A stretch of 64,000 bases of DNA. It comes from Nitrospira sp. (GTDB lineage: Bacteria; Nitrospirota; Nitrospiria; Nitrospirales; Nitrospiraceae). Below are positions 55,343 to 63,957 of the stretch, piece by piece (the first letter of the stretch is position 1; each line of letters opens with the position of its first letter). The notes under the pieces were generated by a model. That model saw only the letters and a list, made by a program, of their open reading frames with translations, was not told the DNA's origin and made no database searches. The stretch spans positions 62,001 through 126,000 of the forward strand of contig JARFXQ010000007.1 in the NCBI GenBank assembly GCA_029194725.1. Reading direction: 5' to 3'. The position numbers and the translations under genes were made by a program.

Positions 55343-56347
55343 ATGCCCGATCTAAGACGTGATCCCATTGTGGGCCGCTGGGTAATCATTTCCACGGAAC
55401 GAAGAGGCCGCCCACATGACTTCGTCAAACCCCAACAGACCCGACCTGTGTCCACCGCCCTCTGTCCCTTTTGCCCGGGACAGGAACGGCTCACACCGAA
55501 AGAAATCATGGCCTATCGACCGCAGTCGGGCGGACCCAATTCTCCCAACTGGACCGTGCGTGTCGTCCCGAATAAATTTCCCGCGTTGCATGTCGAAGGT
55601 GAAATGGGTCGCGAGGGGGTCGGACTCTACGACCGCATGAACGGCGTGGGCGCTCATGAAGTCATCATCGAAACCCCCAACCACGTCGAAGGCCTCGCAG
55701 ATCTTCCGACCAAGAAGATCGAGGATATGCTGTGGGCCTATCGGGACCGAATGATCGATCTCAGAAAGGATCTTCGGTTCCGTTACATTCTTATTTTCAA
55801 GAACCATGGTGTATCCGCCGGCGCGACACTGGAACACAGCCATTCTCAACTCATCGCCCTGCCGATCGTCCCTACCAGCGTGCAAGAGGAACTTGACGGA
55901 TGCCGCCATCACTATCAGCAGAAGGAGCGCTGCATCTACTGCGACATCCTCCGGCAGGATCTCTCAGATGGAGATCGGATCGTCGCCGAGAATACGGAGT
56001 TCCTCTGTGTGACGCCGTTCGCGCCACGGTTTCCGTTCGAAATGTGGATTCTTCCCAAGCGTCACGCGGCGTATTTTGAGGAAAGTCAGAAGTCACAGTT
56101 CGAATTTTTGGCTCCCATCCTTTCGGAGTCGCTGCGTCGCATGGACAACGTGCTGTCCCGGCCCCCGTACAACTTCATCCTCCACAGTTCTCCCCTTCAT
56201 GAGAAGACCGGCGATTACTACCACTGGCACCTGGAGATTATCCCTAAACTGACGCAAGTTGCCGGCTTCGAATGGGGAACCGGCTTCTACATCAATCCGG
56301 TATCACCGGAGGAAGCCGCGACGTTTCTCCGCGAAGCGGTGATCTAA
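55343..56347 (+). CDS. galT: Galactose-1-phosphate uridylyltransferase-like HIT protein
   Basis: A 334-residue protein: DLRRDPIVGRWVIISTERRG at the start, zinc pair CPFCPG, GAHEVIIETPNHV, and the nucleophile motif EHSHSQLIALP. C-terminal half has IYCDILRQD and HWHLEIIPKL. In bacteria without galactose use, such proteins can be ADP-glucose or UDP-glucose phosphorylases tied to glycogen. Next gene starts right after its stop. Confidence 0.85.
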   Translation: MPDLRRDPIVGRWVIISTERRGRPHDFVKPQQTRPVSTALCPFCPGQERLTPKEIMAYRPQSGGPNSPNWTVRVVPNKFPALHVEGEMGREGVGLYDRMNGVGAHEVIIETPNHVEGLADLPTKKIEDMLWAYRDRMIDLRKDLRFRYILIFKNHGVSAGATLEHSHSQLIALPIVPTSVQEELDGCRHHYQQKERCIYCDILRQDLSDGDRIVAENTEFLCVTPFAPRFPFEMWILPKRHAAYFEESQKSQFEFLAPILSESLRRMDNVLSRPPYNFILHSSPLHEKTGDYYHWHLEIIPKLTQVAGFEWGTGFYINPVSPEEAATFLREAVI

Positions 56348-57769
56348 ATGCCGACCCGCTTTCGCCTTGCAGATCCTGCCCTAAGGGAAGTCCTCCGCCG
56401 TATTGAACACACCATTCGCCGTGGGGGTGGAAGGGTCTGGCTGGTTGGCGGCTCAGTCCGCGATCTCGCGTTCGGTCGACAACCTCGGGATCTGGACCTC
56501 GAAGTCCTTGGGCTCTCGCCCGGTCAAGTCCACGCACTGCTGGCCGACCACTTCTCCGTGCAATTCGTTGGAAAAGTGTTCCAGGTCTTCAAACTGCAAG
56601 GTCTACCGGTCGATATTTCCATTCCTTCCCGCACGCCTGCTGAAGACACAGCCCTCCCCTGCTTGCCAAGACAAGCCGATCCCGGCATCCCCATCGACGA
56701 GGCGCTGGCACGGCGAGACTTCACCATCAATGCGATGGCCTGGGATCCGGACACCATGGAAATTCGCGATCCCTTCAACGGTCGCAACGATCTTGATTCA
56801 CGAACATTGCGCCACACGTCAAACCGATTCGCCGAAGATCCTCTACGCGTCTTGCGTGGCATGCAGCTGGCTGCCCGCTTTGAGCTCACTGTTGCGCCGG
56901 AAACAGTGGCCCTATGCCGAACGCTGTCCCAGGAGGGTCAACCGAGCGAACGTCTGTGGGAAGAATGGAAGAAGCTGCTCCTTCAAGGACGCAAGCCGTC
57001 GCTGGGCTTGCAATTTTTACGTCACTGCGGCTGGCTCCATTTCTATCCAGAACTTGCTGCACTTGAAAGCTGCCCACAAGATCCCATCTGGCACCCTGAA
57101 GGCGACGTCTGGGTTCACACACTCCACTGCTTGGACTGGTTCGCGGCGGAGCAAACCGGTGATGAGCCGGACGATCTTGCCGTTGGGTTGGGCGTCCTCT
57201 GCCACGACTTCGGCAAGCCGGCCACGACCAGAGAGGAATATGGGCGCATTACCTCACGTGGGCATGAATCGGAAGGGGAAGGCCCGACAAGACGTTTTCT
57301 TGAACGACTGACCGGCCAACAGGACCTCATTGATGAAGTGGTCCCTCTGGTATGTTGCCATCTTCGTCCTCGCGACCTCTATAACAGCAAGGCTTCGGAC
57401 AGCGCAGTCCGTCGACTCGCAAAGCAAGTCCACCGCATCGACCGATTGGTGCGCGTGGCACGAGCGGACCACGCGGGGCGCCCGCCGAAACAGTTTGATG
57501 GATTTCCCGCAGGCGAGTGGTTGTTGACCCGGGCACAGCAGCTGGCAGTGGATCGTCGAGCTCCTCTTCCGCTTGTCATGGGCCGTCACCTATTGGAATT
57601 GGGGGTGCAGCCGGGTCCTGATATGGGCCGACTCCTTAACGACTGTTATGAGGCCCAACTTGATGGAGAGTTTCGAACGCTGGAGGAAGCCCTCACCTAT
57701 ATAAAGCACCGACTCTCCGCTCCGTGCTCATCAGCTCCGTTCTCCGACCTCTCAAACGCTCACTCGTAG
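56348..57769 (+). CDS. cca: CCA tRNA nucleotidyltransferase / poly(A) polymerase family with HD domain
   Basis: A 473-residue class II nucleotidyltransferase: WLVGGSVRDLAFG, catalytic DLDLEV, RRDFTINAMAWD, and RFAEDPLRVLRGMQLAARF. A C-terminal HD domain (LCHDFGKPATT) is present as in E. coli Cca. It adds or repairs tRNA 3' CCA. The tRNA-Arg gene at 60977 already encodes CCA, so repair or polyadenylation is plausible. Confidence 0.88.
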   Translation: MPTRFRLADPALREVLRRIEHTIRRGGGRVWLVGGSVRDLAFGRQPRDLDLEVLGLSPGQVHALLADHFSVQFVGKVFQVFKLQGLPVDISIPSRTPAEDTALPCLPRQADPGIPIDEALARRDFTINAMAWDPDTMEIRDPFNGRNDLDSRTLRHTSNRFAEDPLRVLRGMQLAARFELTVAPETVALCRTLSQEGQPSERLWEEWKKLLLQGRKPSLGLQFLRHCGWLHFYPELAALESCPQDPIWHPEGDVWVHTLHCLDWFAAEQTGDEPDDLAVGLGVLCHDFGKPATTREEYGRITSRGHESEGEGPTRRFLERLTGQQDLIDEVVPLVCCHLRPRDLYNSKASDSAVRRLAKQVHRIDRLVRVARADHAGRPPKQFDGFPAGEWLLTRAQQLAVDRRAPLPLVMGRHLLELGVQPGPDMGRLLNDCYEAQLDGEFRTLEEALTYIKHRLSAPCSSAPFSDLSNAHS

Positions 57770-57819
57770 ACCTCGAATACCCCTTGCCCCTTGGCCGCAG
57801 GAACGCTTATCATCTTCCC

Positions 57820-58014
57820 ATGCAGGTGCAATTGAACCACCCGTCGCGATCGATCGAGATCAAAGGGCCGAAACGAGCCAAAGACCTACTGCGCGAATTG
57901 AATCTTCTGGTTGAAGCACACCTGGTGATTCGAGGCGACGAATTAGTGACTGAAGACGAGATGCTTTCCGACAAGGACGAGATCGAAATCCGTCCAGTGA
58001 TTTCGGGAGGGTAA
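57820..58014 (+). CDS. MoaD/ThiS-fold sulfur carrier, TtuB-like
   Basis: A 64-residue ubiquitin-like protein (MQVQLNHPSRSIEIKGPKR to PVISGG) ending in the Gly-Gly that is adenylated and thiocarboxylated. Size and the RGDELVTEDE segment resemble TtuB of Thermus, which supplies sulfur for tRNA 2-thiouridine. Lying 51 bp after cca supports a tRNA role. ThiS or MoaD function is possible. Confidence 0.75.
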   Translation: MQVQLNHPSRSIEIKGPKRAKDLLRELNLLVEAHLVIRGDELVTEDEMLSDKDEIEIRPVISGG

Positions 58015-58271
58015 GAATCGTTCCGATTTTGTCACAATAAACAGCCTGCTGCTTCGGTCCGATCGAGAACGAGGCTGCCAAAATACTGAACGTGGAAAAT
58101 AGAAATAGGAACGCGAATATATCTGGTTGCTACTTGAACATCTCAAACTACCCCGCCCCATCGCCGGTCAGGTCTATCCTCTTACTCGAAGCCACCTATT
58201 GAGTCGCTCGAACCGATTTGCAACCGCCTAAAGGAAAGTGACCGAAAAGAGTATGTCGATCACCATGGAAG

Positions 58272-59679
58272 TTGTCAATAAGTCCGTTGAAATATCCTGA
58301 GCGGCCTCCATGGTTGTCTCACGCGGCCTTCTTCGTCTGAACCAGTTGCGGCTCCGCGTGCACCGCCTCAATGGTTGTAATGACTTGCGCAATCTCGGCA
58401 TAGCCCTTCACCCTCTTAAACCGGCTCTCGCAGGAGAGCAGCACGGTCCCCAGCCACCGCTGGAGCATCAGGCTGCCACGCGTACGCTTGATGTTGCGCT
58501 CGCTGTGCCGGACCAGTGAGAACATGCTCTCGATCGGGTTGGTGGACATCAGTGTCTTGCGCAGTAGTGCCGGCACCTTCAGTCGATGCAGCGTCAATAA
58601 TTCTTCGAAGGCTTCCAGGAGCGAATCCGCGGCCGATTCGTTTTTGCTCCGCAGCCACGCTTCCAGTTCTCGCAACATCTGCCTGGCATCGGCGTAGCTC
58701 GTCTGCTCCAACGCCGTCTTGAGCTGCTGATGGGCGGCCTTGCGATCCTGTTTGGGTAAGTGCCGCTGCAGGTTCCGGCTCTTGTGAATGGCGCAGCGTT
58801 GGTGCACCAGCTTCTTGCCGAACCGTGCCCGGAGTGCTTTGAGTAGCCCGCTGCCGCCGTCAGTGACGAACAGGATCCGCTTGGAGAGCGCCAGCCCTCG
58901 ACGCTCCAGGTCCCCGAACAGCGCCTCGCAGATCTCGTGATTCTCCGAGGAGCCTTGCCAGAACCCCAAGGCAATCTTCTCCCCGCTCCGGTCCACGCCG
59001 AGCGCCACGAGGAACGCCTCGCCGCCCCGGTGGATCGTGTCGAGGAACACCGCGAACGGTGCGCAGTCGGCCAGCGATCGTTGTTGGAATTCCTTCAGCT
59101 TCGTGGCCGTCAGCTCCACGAGCTTGCGTGAGACCGTGGAGGGGGACACCCCGAACGCCCCAGCCGCATGGAGCACGGTGTCGGCGTATTGCTGGGCCGA
59201 CACTCCCCTGAGAATCTTCTCCAGCAGTTCCTCAGAGAACGCCCCAGGGGCACGCATCCTGGCATAAGACTGGAGGGTCACCTCCCCCTGCTCCACGTGC
59301 CGCAGCCGGGGGCGCGTCACCTTGACCTTCTGGTCACCCATGAAGATCGATCCGTCCTCATGCGCCCACTTCTGGAGAGCAGGGTCCGTCGGATAGTAGT
59401 CAGGTCCCGTCACCTCTTCGCGCTCAATCAGCATGACACTCTCGGCCACCATACGCCCCATCTCCAGCATCACCGCATCCAGCGCCTGCTTGCCCGAGTT
59501 GATGACGCGGACCATGGTCCCTAACATCCGTTCCTCGCCTGCCATCGCCCGCAGTCCCGCCATGGCGTGCTTCCGTTGCCTCGTGTCTCGTCTCATCGGT
59601 GGCTCCTTTGGTTATGGTTCCCGTGGAGTATTCCACGGAGGGAGCCACTCATTCAAAATTCAACGGACTTCAATATAAC
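58272..59679 (-). mobile_element. IS256-family insertion sequence
   Basis: The transposase gene is bracketed by inverted ends sharing AAGTCCGTTGAA and TGAGyGGCyyCC: left 58272-58310, right 59640-59679. Intact transposase and good ends suggest a recent, possibly active copy. Target duplication not resolved. Confidence 0.75.
58319..59596 (-). CDS. IS256-family (Mutator-like) transposase
   Basis: A 425-residue DDE transposase. DDE/D regions: FAVFLDTIHRGGEAFLVALG (first Asp), FVTDGGSGLLKAL (second Asp), and STNPIESMFSLVRH (Glu). Also HQRCAIHKSRNLQRHLPK of the C/DxxH type. Full length, no frameshift seen. Confidence 0.88.
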   Translation of the reverse strand: MRRDTRQRKHAMAGLRAMAGEERMLGTMVRVINSGKQALDAVMLEMGRMVAESVMLIEREEVTGPDYYPTDPALQKWAHEDGSIFMGDQKVKVTRPRLRHVEQGEVTLQSYARMRAPGAFSEELLEKILRGVSAQQYADTVLHAAGAFGVSPSTVSRKLVELTATKLKEFQQRSLADCAPFAVFLDTIHRGGEAFLVALGVDRSGEKIALGFWQGSSENHEICEALFGDLERRGLALSKRILFVTDGGSGLLKALRARFGKKLVHQRCAIHKSRNLQRHLPKQDRKAAHQQLKTALEQTSYADARQMLRELEAWLRSKNESAADSLLEAFEELLTLHRLKVPALLRKTLMSTNPIESMFSLVRHSERNIKRTRGSLMLQRWLGTVLLSCESRFKRVKGYAEIAQVITTIEAVHAEPQLVQTKKAA

Positions 59680-59923
59680 TCCTCACCATGCTCGTTATAG
59701 AAATGAGGCAGTTTAGCCGTATCCATACCATTCTGCTACAGCACTCTGTAGGATTAAGCATTCGCAGCTTCATGAGAGGAATTTCCTAACCTACTGATTC
59801 CTCAATGGTCTGTGTTTCATCTTGCGAATAGGGCAGAACGGCACTACCTTTGCTGAACATCCGGGTAAGTGCCAAGTGAATGGCACACATTTTTATAACA
59901 TTACTCACAGGGGGTATCTCATA

Positions 59924-60163
59924 ATGAAGAGCATGTTGATGGCAGTTATGGCAGTGGCAGTGGCAGTGACTTTCAGCGCCCCAGCCTTCGCCGAGGAAGG
60001 GAAGAAGAAGCCGAAGGAAGGTCATGTCGTTGTGTACGGTACTGACAAAAAGCAGGATGGCGGCAAGGCCGACGACACCTTCGGTGAAGAGAAGAAGAAG
60101 AAGGATGGCGGCCATGCCGACACCTTCGGCGAAGGGAAGAAGGACGAAAAGGGCGGCAAGTAA
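59924..60163 (+). CDS. Small secreted Lys/Gly/Asp-rich protein
   Basis: A 79-residue protein with a textbook signal peptide (MKSMLMAVMAVAVAVTFSAPAFA, cleavage before EEGKK). The mature 56 residues contain two near-repeats: GKADDTFGEEKKKKDGG and GHADTFGEGKKDEKGGK. Strongly hydrophilic, no cysteine. AGGGGG lies before the ATG and a strong terminator follows, so it is a highly expressed-looking single gene. Function unknown. Confidence 0.75.
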   Translation: MKSMLMAVMAVAVAVTFSAPAFAEEGKKKPKEGHVVVYGTDKKQDGGKADDTFGEEKKKKDGGHADTFGEGKKDEKGGK

Positions 60164-60188
60164 GCCTCACCTTGGTGAGACTGGATGT

Positions 60189-60229
60189 GGGAGGCTTCCT
60201 ATACAGTAGGAAGCCTCCCATTATTTTCA
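60189..60229 (+). terminator. Intrinsic terminator
   Basis: A perfect 12-bp stem (GGGAGGCTTCCT / AGGAAGCCTCCC) with loop ATACAGT at 60189-60219, followed by ATTATTTTC. It ends the small secreted protein gene. Confidence 0.85.
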
Positions 60230-60466
60230 CAGAACAGAACCTCGCTCCTCTAATCCAGTCGCTCTTCCACCAATACGAAGTGACAAGTTCTGACCAAGTC
60301 GTACGATTCTGACTGCGACCTGGTAAGCCTCGTCCTGCTGATCGTCCTAGTACCCCTTTCATCTCTTGTAGTTCCACATACTTCTGTGTGAATATTTCCA
60401 CGCTGACATCGGTACAAACTTTGCGCGTAGACTTCCGAACGGACTGCCACAACCAGGGAGTTCGAC

Positions 60467-60811
60467 ATGGAGCTACCGAAATCGATGGCCAGCCAGTATC
60501 GTTGGCTTCTGATCTGTTTGTTTCTGCTCGGTATGACAGGGTGCGCATCATCTGACTCCACGCCAACCGGTGGAACGGCCACGCTTTCGTGGGATGCGAG
60601 CACAGGACCGGACCTTGAGGGATACAAGATCTATCAGGCAACAGCCTCAGAGAGCTATGGTGCGCCGATTGCTACCGTGATCATGGACTTCACGAGTTAC
60701 ACTGTAACCAATCTGGAAGCCGGCACTACCTATTTCTTCGCAGTCACCGCGTACAATTCGGATGGAGCTGAAAGTTCCTTCTCTAACGAAGTGAGCAAGA
60801 CTATCCGCTAG
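60467..60811 (+). CDS. FN3-domain lipoprotein
   Basis: A 114-residue lipoprotein: signal WLLICLFLLGMTGC, then a single fibronectin type III domain (TATLSWDASTGPDLEGYKIY to NEVSKTIR). The domain is nearly the same as the C-terminal FN3 of the BACON protein at 44852 (both end TYFF.VTAY..., SNEVSK). ATG is preceded by GGGAG. Confidence 0.75.
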   Translation: MELPKSMASQYRWLLICLFLLGMTGCASSDSTPTGGTATLSWDASTGPDLEGYKIYQATASESYGAPIATVIMDFTSYTVTNLEAGTTYFFAVTAYNSDGAESSFSNEVSKTIR

Positions 60812-60976
60812 TCAACCGTCGCTGAATCTCGAACCCAGACTTTTCCGGTGTTCGTCCCTTGACCCTCACTCTCCGAGAACTGTATAACCACTGACTCTGG
60901 TGCGTGCTGAGACCAATGTGCTGAGGTAAGACTCCATCCTTAACCATCGTTGTCAATTGTCCCTTATCTCAGAGAT

Positions 60977-61052
60977 GCGCCCGTAGCTCAATGGATAGAG
61001 CACCAGACTACGGATCTGGGGGTTACAGGTTCAAGTCCTGTCGGGCGCACCA
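60977..61052 (+). tRNA. tRNA-Arg (anticodon ACG)
   Basis: A 76-nt cloverleaf: acceptor GCGCCCG/CGGGCGC, D stem GCTC/GAGC, anticodon stem CCAGA/TCTGG with loop CTACGGA (anticodon ACG), T loop GTTCAAGTC, and encoded CCA. A34 should be edited to inosine. Confidence 0.97.
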
Positions 61053-61082
61053 ATTCCGTTGATTTCTCCTTCCTAGGCTCTC

Positions 61083-61565
61083 CTAAGGGATCTGTATAGA
61101 CGACGAGAAACGCGATGCGAACTTCGGGGTATCCTGATCCAAATCGTAAAACTCATAGACCCCCGCGGCCCATTCTGGACGTGACATATCAGGCCACTTG
61201 TCCTTGTCGAACCCTGGTGCCTTCTTCAGATGGTCCTCCTTCACATTCAGAATGAATTGTTCCTTATCACCGCTTAACACCATGGCCTCGCACGGCACTG
61301 CAAAGTACTTGTCACCCAGACCGAGAAACCCGCCGAAGGAAAGGACGGCATATTCAACATAACCCCCACTCCGCCAATTGATGACCAGGTCCTTGATCTC
61401 GCCGAGGTTTTTCCCCTCCAAGTTCGTCACCTGCTTACCGATCAGGTTAGTCGCCTTTGTCACTCGCACCAACCGATCCATATGAATAAATTCTCCCCTT
61501 AAAGCGAATATCGCCGTCAACGCTCCGATGCCGAATGCAAACAGCACAATTCGTATCCTCCCCAT
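61083..61565 (-). CDS. PRC-barrel domain protein
   Basis: A 160-residue protein with an N-terminal hydrophobic segment (IRIVLFAFGIGALTAIFAL) and a PRC-barrel (TNLIGKQVTNLEGKNLGEIKD to KYFAVPCEAMVL). AAGGAGG precedes the ATG. PRC-barrels bind RNA, proteins or membranes; specific role unknown. It converges with the tRNA gene. Confidence 0.8.
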   Translation of the reverse strand: MGRIRIVLFAFGIGALTAIFALRGEFIHMDRLVRVTKATNLIGKQVTNLEGKNLGEIKDLVINWRSGGYVEYAVLSFGGFLGLGDKYFAVPCEAMVLSGDKEQFILNVKEDHLKKAPGFDKDKWPDMSRPEWAAGVYEFYDLDQDTPKFASRFSSSIQIP

Positions 61566-62179
61566 GTCGGCACCTCCTTGTATGTACCTCTGTCGAGTAT
61601 TCCGTCTCCTGCATGGTTCACAGCGGCCATGCGTTCGGAGAACGATCTCCTCAGACTGTGTCTGTCATATCGTTCCAACATTCATCTCTCATCTGTGGAA
61701 CTCAGCTACCATGGAATACTGCGTACTGAACAACCGCCTGGGCATCGAGCGGATTATCCAAGGCCTCACAGGGGATTCCCCTTGGAAAAATTCGCAGTCC
61801 GGACCTTGCGGTGAACGAAACCTGCTTCCATTTCCATATACGCCATACATCCTGGTTATGTTATTTAGTTCCACCGCCTGTGTTTGCCCGCGAATTGACG
61901 CATGCCACGCTGAGAATTGAGACACTCGGACCGTAGAGAGAGTATGTCCACCCCGGTTTTAGGTTCAGACCTTCCTTCTTTGATGGATAGTGGTAACTCA
62001 ACATGCCATTTTATCTGGAGCAGCACGAATCTCGCACTAGGATTGACCCGAGATATCAACTCGTCCCTCTGATGAACAGCGAATTACGGCTGTGTGAATA
62101 CGAGGGAAATACCCAGTGACGTGGTTTCAATCTATTTGGAATAACAACCAAAACTCGTACACCTACAATCGCTCACGCT
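61566..62179. other. Gap without a supported gene
   Basis: About 610 bp. A plus-strand frame reaching 61920 shows no family or ribosome binding site. A hairpin-like CCAAGG...GGGGATTCCCCTTGG is near 61759-61787. Confidence 0.35.
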
Positions 62180-62434
62180 GTGACTAAAGAGATCGCGCCA
62201 CTCGTCATCGTTTTAGGAATCTCCGTCCTGTTGATGTCCTCGGATTGCGCTGCAGGGCTTAGGGCTTCGCCCAACCCATCTGGCAGAGCCCTCGATGGCG
62301 TACGCTCGGAAAACACTGAAGAACGGACAGGACGCTCCAGCCATGACAATACATCGGCGGCACATTGCCTAATAAAGCAATGCCTAGCGACACTTCATGA
62401 CAGAGGCTATTTCTATGTAACCAGGTATCTTTAG
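62180..62434 (+). CDS. Possible small exported protein
   Basis: An 84-codon frame from a GTG whose start reads MTKEIAPLVIVLGISVLLMS, like a signal peptide or lipoprotein leader (Cys at 23), then a hydrophilic tail with two more cysteines. No ribosome binding site and no family; it may be chance. Confidence 0.3.
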   Translation: MTKEIAPLVIVLGISVLLMSSDCAAGLRASPNPSGRALDGVRSENTEERTGRSSHDNTSAAHCLIKQCLATLHDRGYFYVTRYL

Positions 62435-62880
62435 TGTGTCCTGTGTAACCGCAGCACCGCGATCGTATGGGCTTTGGGGTCAAACGCTTCTCCGCCCTGC
62501 AACTATTTGCGGTCTTCCTGTTCTTTGGCATCGCTCGTATCAACGAGTAATGCCCATCGGACTCCAGGTTGATGCGCAGAAAGGACAAAGGGAAACTGTT
62601 CATGATGAGCATTGAATAGCAGTGTGTCCTGGTCTGTCACGTGGACAGGGCTTGCCTCTCACTCTCATGCCTAGCCATCGCCCCGGATCTCACGCTCGAC
62701 AGGATTTCATTACGCTGGAGAATCTCCATTACGCCGCGGAGCAAAGTTGATTGAAATGGGATACTGCTCGACCGATGTGCGATCCTTGCTCACACCCGTC
62801 GAGCAGAAAAGAGACCGTTGAAATGCGAACCGAGTTCCGGCGATGATCGGCACATTACCGAAATAGAAGGAGGAACTATC
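62435..62880. other. Upstream region of pqqA
   Basis: About 445 bp with no gene recognised. The pqq operon promoter should lie here; no consensus found by eye. GGAGGAAC just before 62881 is the pqqA Shine-Dalgarno sequence. Confidence 0.4.
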
Positions 62881-63018
62881 ATGAATTGGGAAAAGCCTTC
62901 ATTTGTGGAAATAAAAATGGACGCCGAGATCAACTCGTACCAAGATGATTTTCGAGACGGCCCCGGCGCGAAGGAACCATCGAAGGAAGCGCCGATCCTC
63001 ACCACTCGTCACGAATAA
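62881..63018 (+). CDS. pqqA: PqqA-like coenzyme PQQ precursor peptide, long form
   Basis: A 45-residue peptide starting MNWEKPSFVEIKMDAEINSY. The crosslinked pair of PqqA, Glu-x3-Tyr, is Glu16-INS-Tyr20, and the Trp3/Pro6 leader pattern is kept. Most PqqA peptides are 22-29 residues; this has ~21 extra C-terminal residues (QDDFRDGPGAKEPSKEAPIL). GGAGGAAC precedes the ATG, and pqqB follows within 6 bp. Confidence 0.85.
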   Translation: MNWEKPSFVEIKMDAEINSYQDDFRDGPGAKEPSKEAPILTTRHE

Positions 63019-63024
63019 CAATGG

Positions 63025-63957
63025 GTGGATGCGATGTTTGTGCGGGTTCTGGGGTCGGCTGCCGGAGGTGGATTCCCACAGTGGAACTGTGCCTGTGCGA
63101 ATTGCGGAGGCATGAGGAAAGGGCTGATTACTGCAAGCCCTCGGACCGAGGAATCCATCGCTCTCAGCGCGGATGGGACTACCTGGTTTCTTATCAACGC
63201 CTCTCCGGACATTCGTGCTCAGATCGAGCGTTTTGACGCCCTCCACCCTCGTCAATCACGTTCTACGCCGATCCAAGCCATCTTTTTGACCAACGGGGAT
63301 CTGGACCACTGTTTGGGGCTCCTCTCGCTCCGAGAGAATCACCGGCTCGTCTTGTATGCGACCGATTCTGTGCGTCGCGGGTTCACCGAAGGTAATGTCT
63401 TGTATCGGACGCTCCAGCGTTTCGCTGATCAGGTCACGTGGCGGACATTGAAGCCCGATGTTGAGGAACCGGTGCTCCTTGCGGATGGAAGGCCGTCGGA
63501 GCTGACGGTGACAGCTGTGGCCGTTCCAGGCAAACTTCCAATTCATCTGGAAGGGCTCGTTTCATCCGGTGAGGCGGACGTGAATGTGGGACTTCGATTT
63601 CGACAATTGACCAACGGAAACGTGCTGGCCTATTTCCCCGCCGTCGGCCGGATCACGTCCTCAGTTTTCAATGCGCTCGAAGGAGCCGGTTGCGTCATGT
63701 TCGACGGGACCTTTTGGTCGAGCGATGAACTATCCGCGCCGGGCTTCCTTGCAAAATCGGCGGAAGATCTCGCACATTGCCCTGTGGGTGGATCGGAGGG
63801 AAGTCTTTCGATGCTTTCGAACATTGCCGCTCCTCGCCGGGTGTTCATCCACATCAACAACACCAATCCCATGTTAAGAGAAGATTCTCGCGAACGAAAA
63901 CTCGTTGAGGCGGCAAGATGGGAAGTCGCATGGGACGGAATGGAGATCCTATTATGA
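63025..63957 (+). CDS. pqqB: PQQ biosynthesis protein PqqB
   Basis: A 310-residue metallo-beta-lactamase-fold protein: VRVLGSAAGGGFPQWNC, cysteine pair CACANC typical of PqqB zinc site, WFLINASPDIRAQI, FLTNGDLDHCLGLLSLRE. PqqB hydroxylates the processed peptide in PQQ synthesis. GTG at 63025 or ATG at 63034 could be the start. The stop overlaps the next start (ATGA). Confidence 0.92.
   Translation: MDAMFVRVLGSAAGGGFPQWNCACANCGGMRKGLITASPRTEESIALSADGTTWFLINASPDIRAQIERFDALHPRQSRSTPIQAIFLTNGDLDHCLGLLSLRENHRLVLYATDSVRRGFTEGNVLYRTLQRFADQVTWRTLKPDVEEPVLLADGRPSELTVTAVAVPGKLPIHLEGLVSSGEADVNVGLRFRQLTNGNVLAYFPAVGRITSSVFNALEGAGCVMFDGTFWSSDELSAPGFLAKSAEDLAHCPVGGSEGSLSMLSNIAAPRRVFIHINNTNPMLREDSRERKLVEAARWEVAWDGMEILL

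Noticed and set aside
60977..61052. tRNA-Arg as an integration site of an island
   Set aside because: No integrase gene adjoins it and no repeat of its 3' end was noticed nearby.
61528..61920. A 130-codon plus-strand open frame
   Set aside because: Its first part is antisense to the PRC-barrel gene start and its leader; the rest lacks family likeness and a ribosome binding site.
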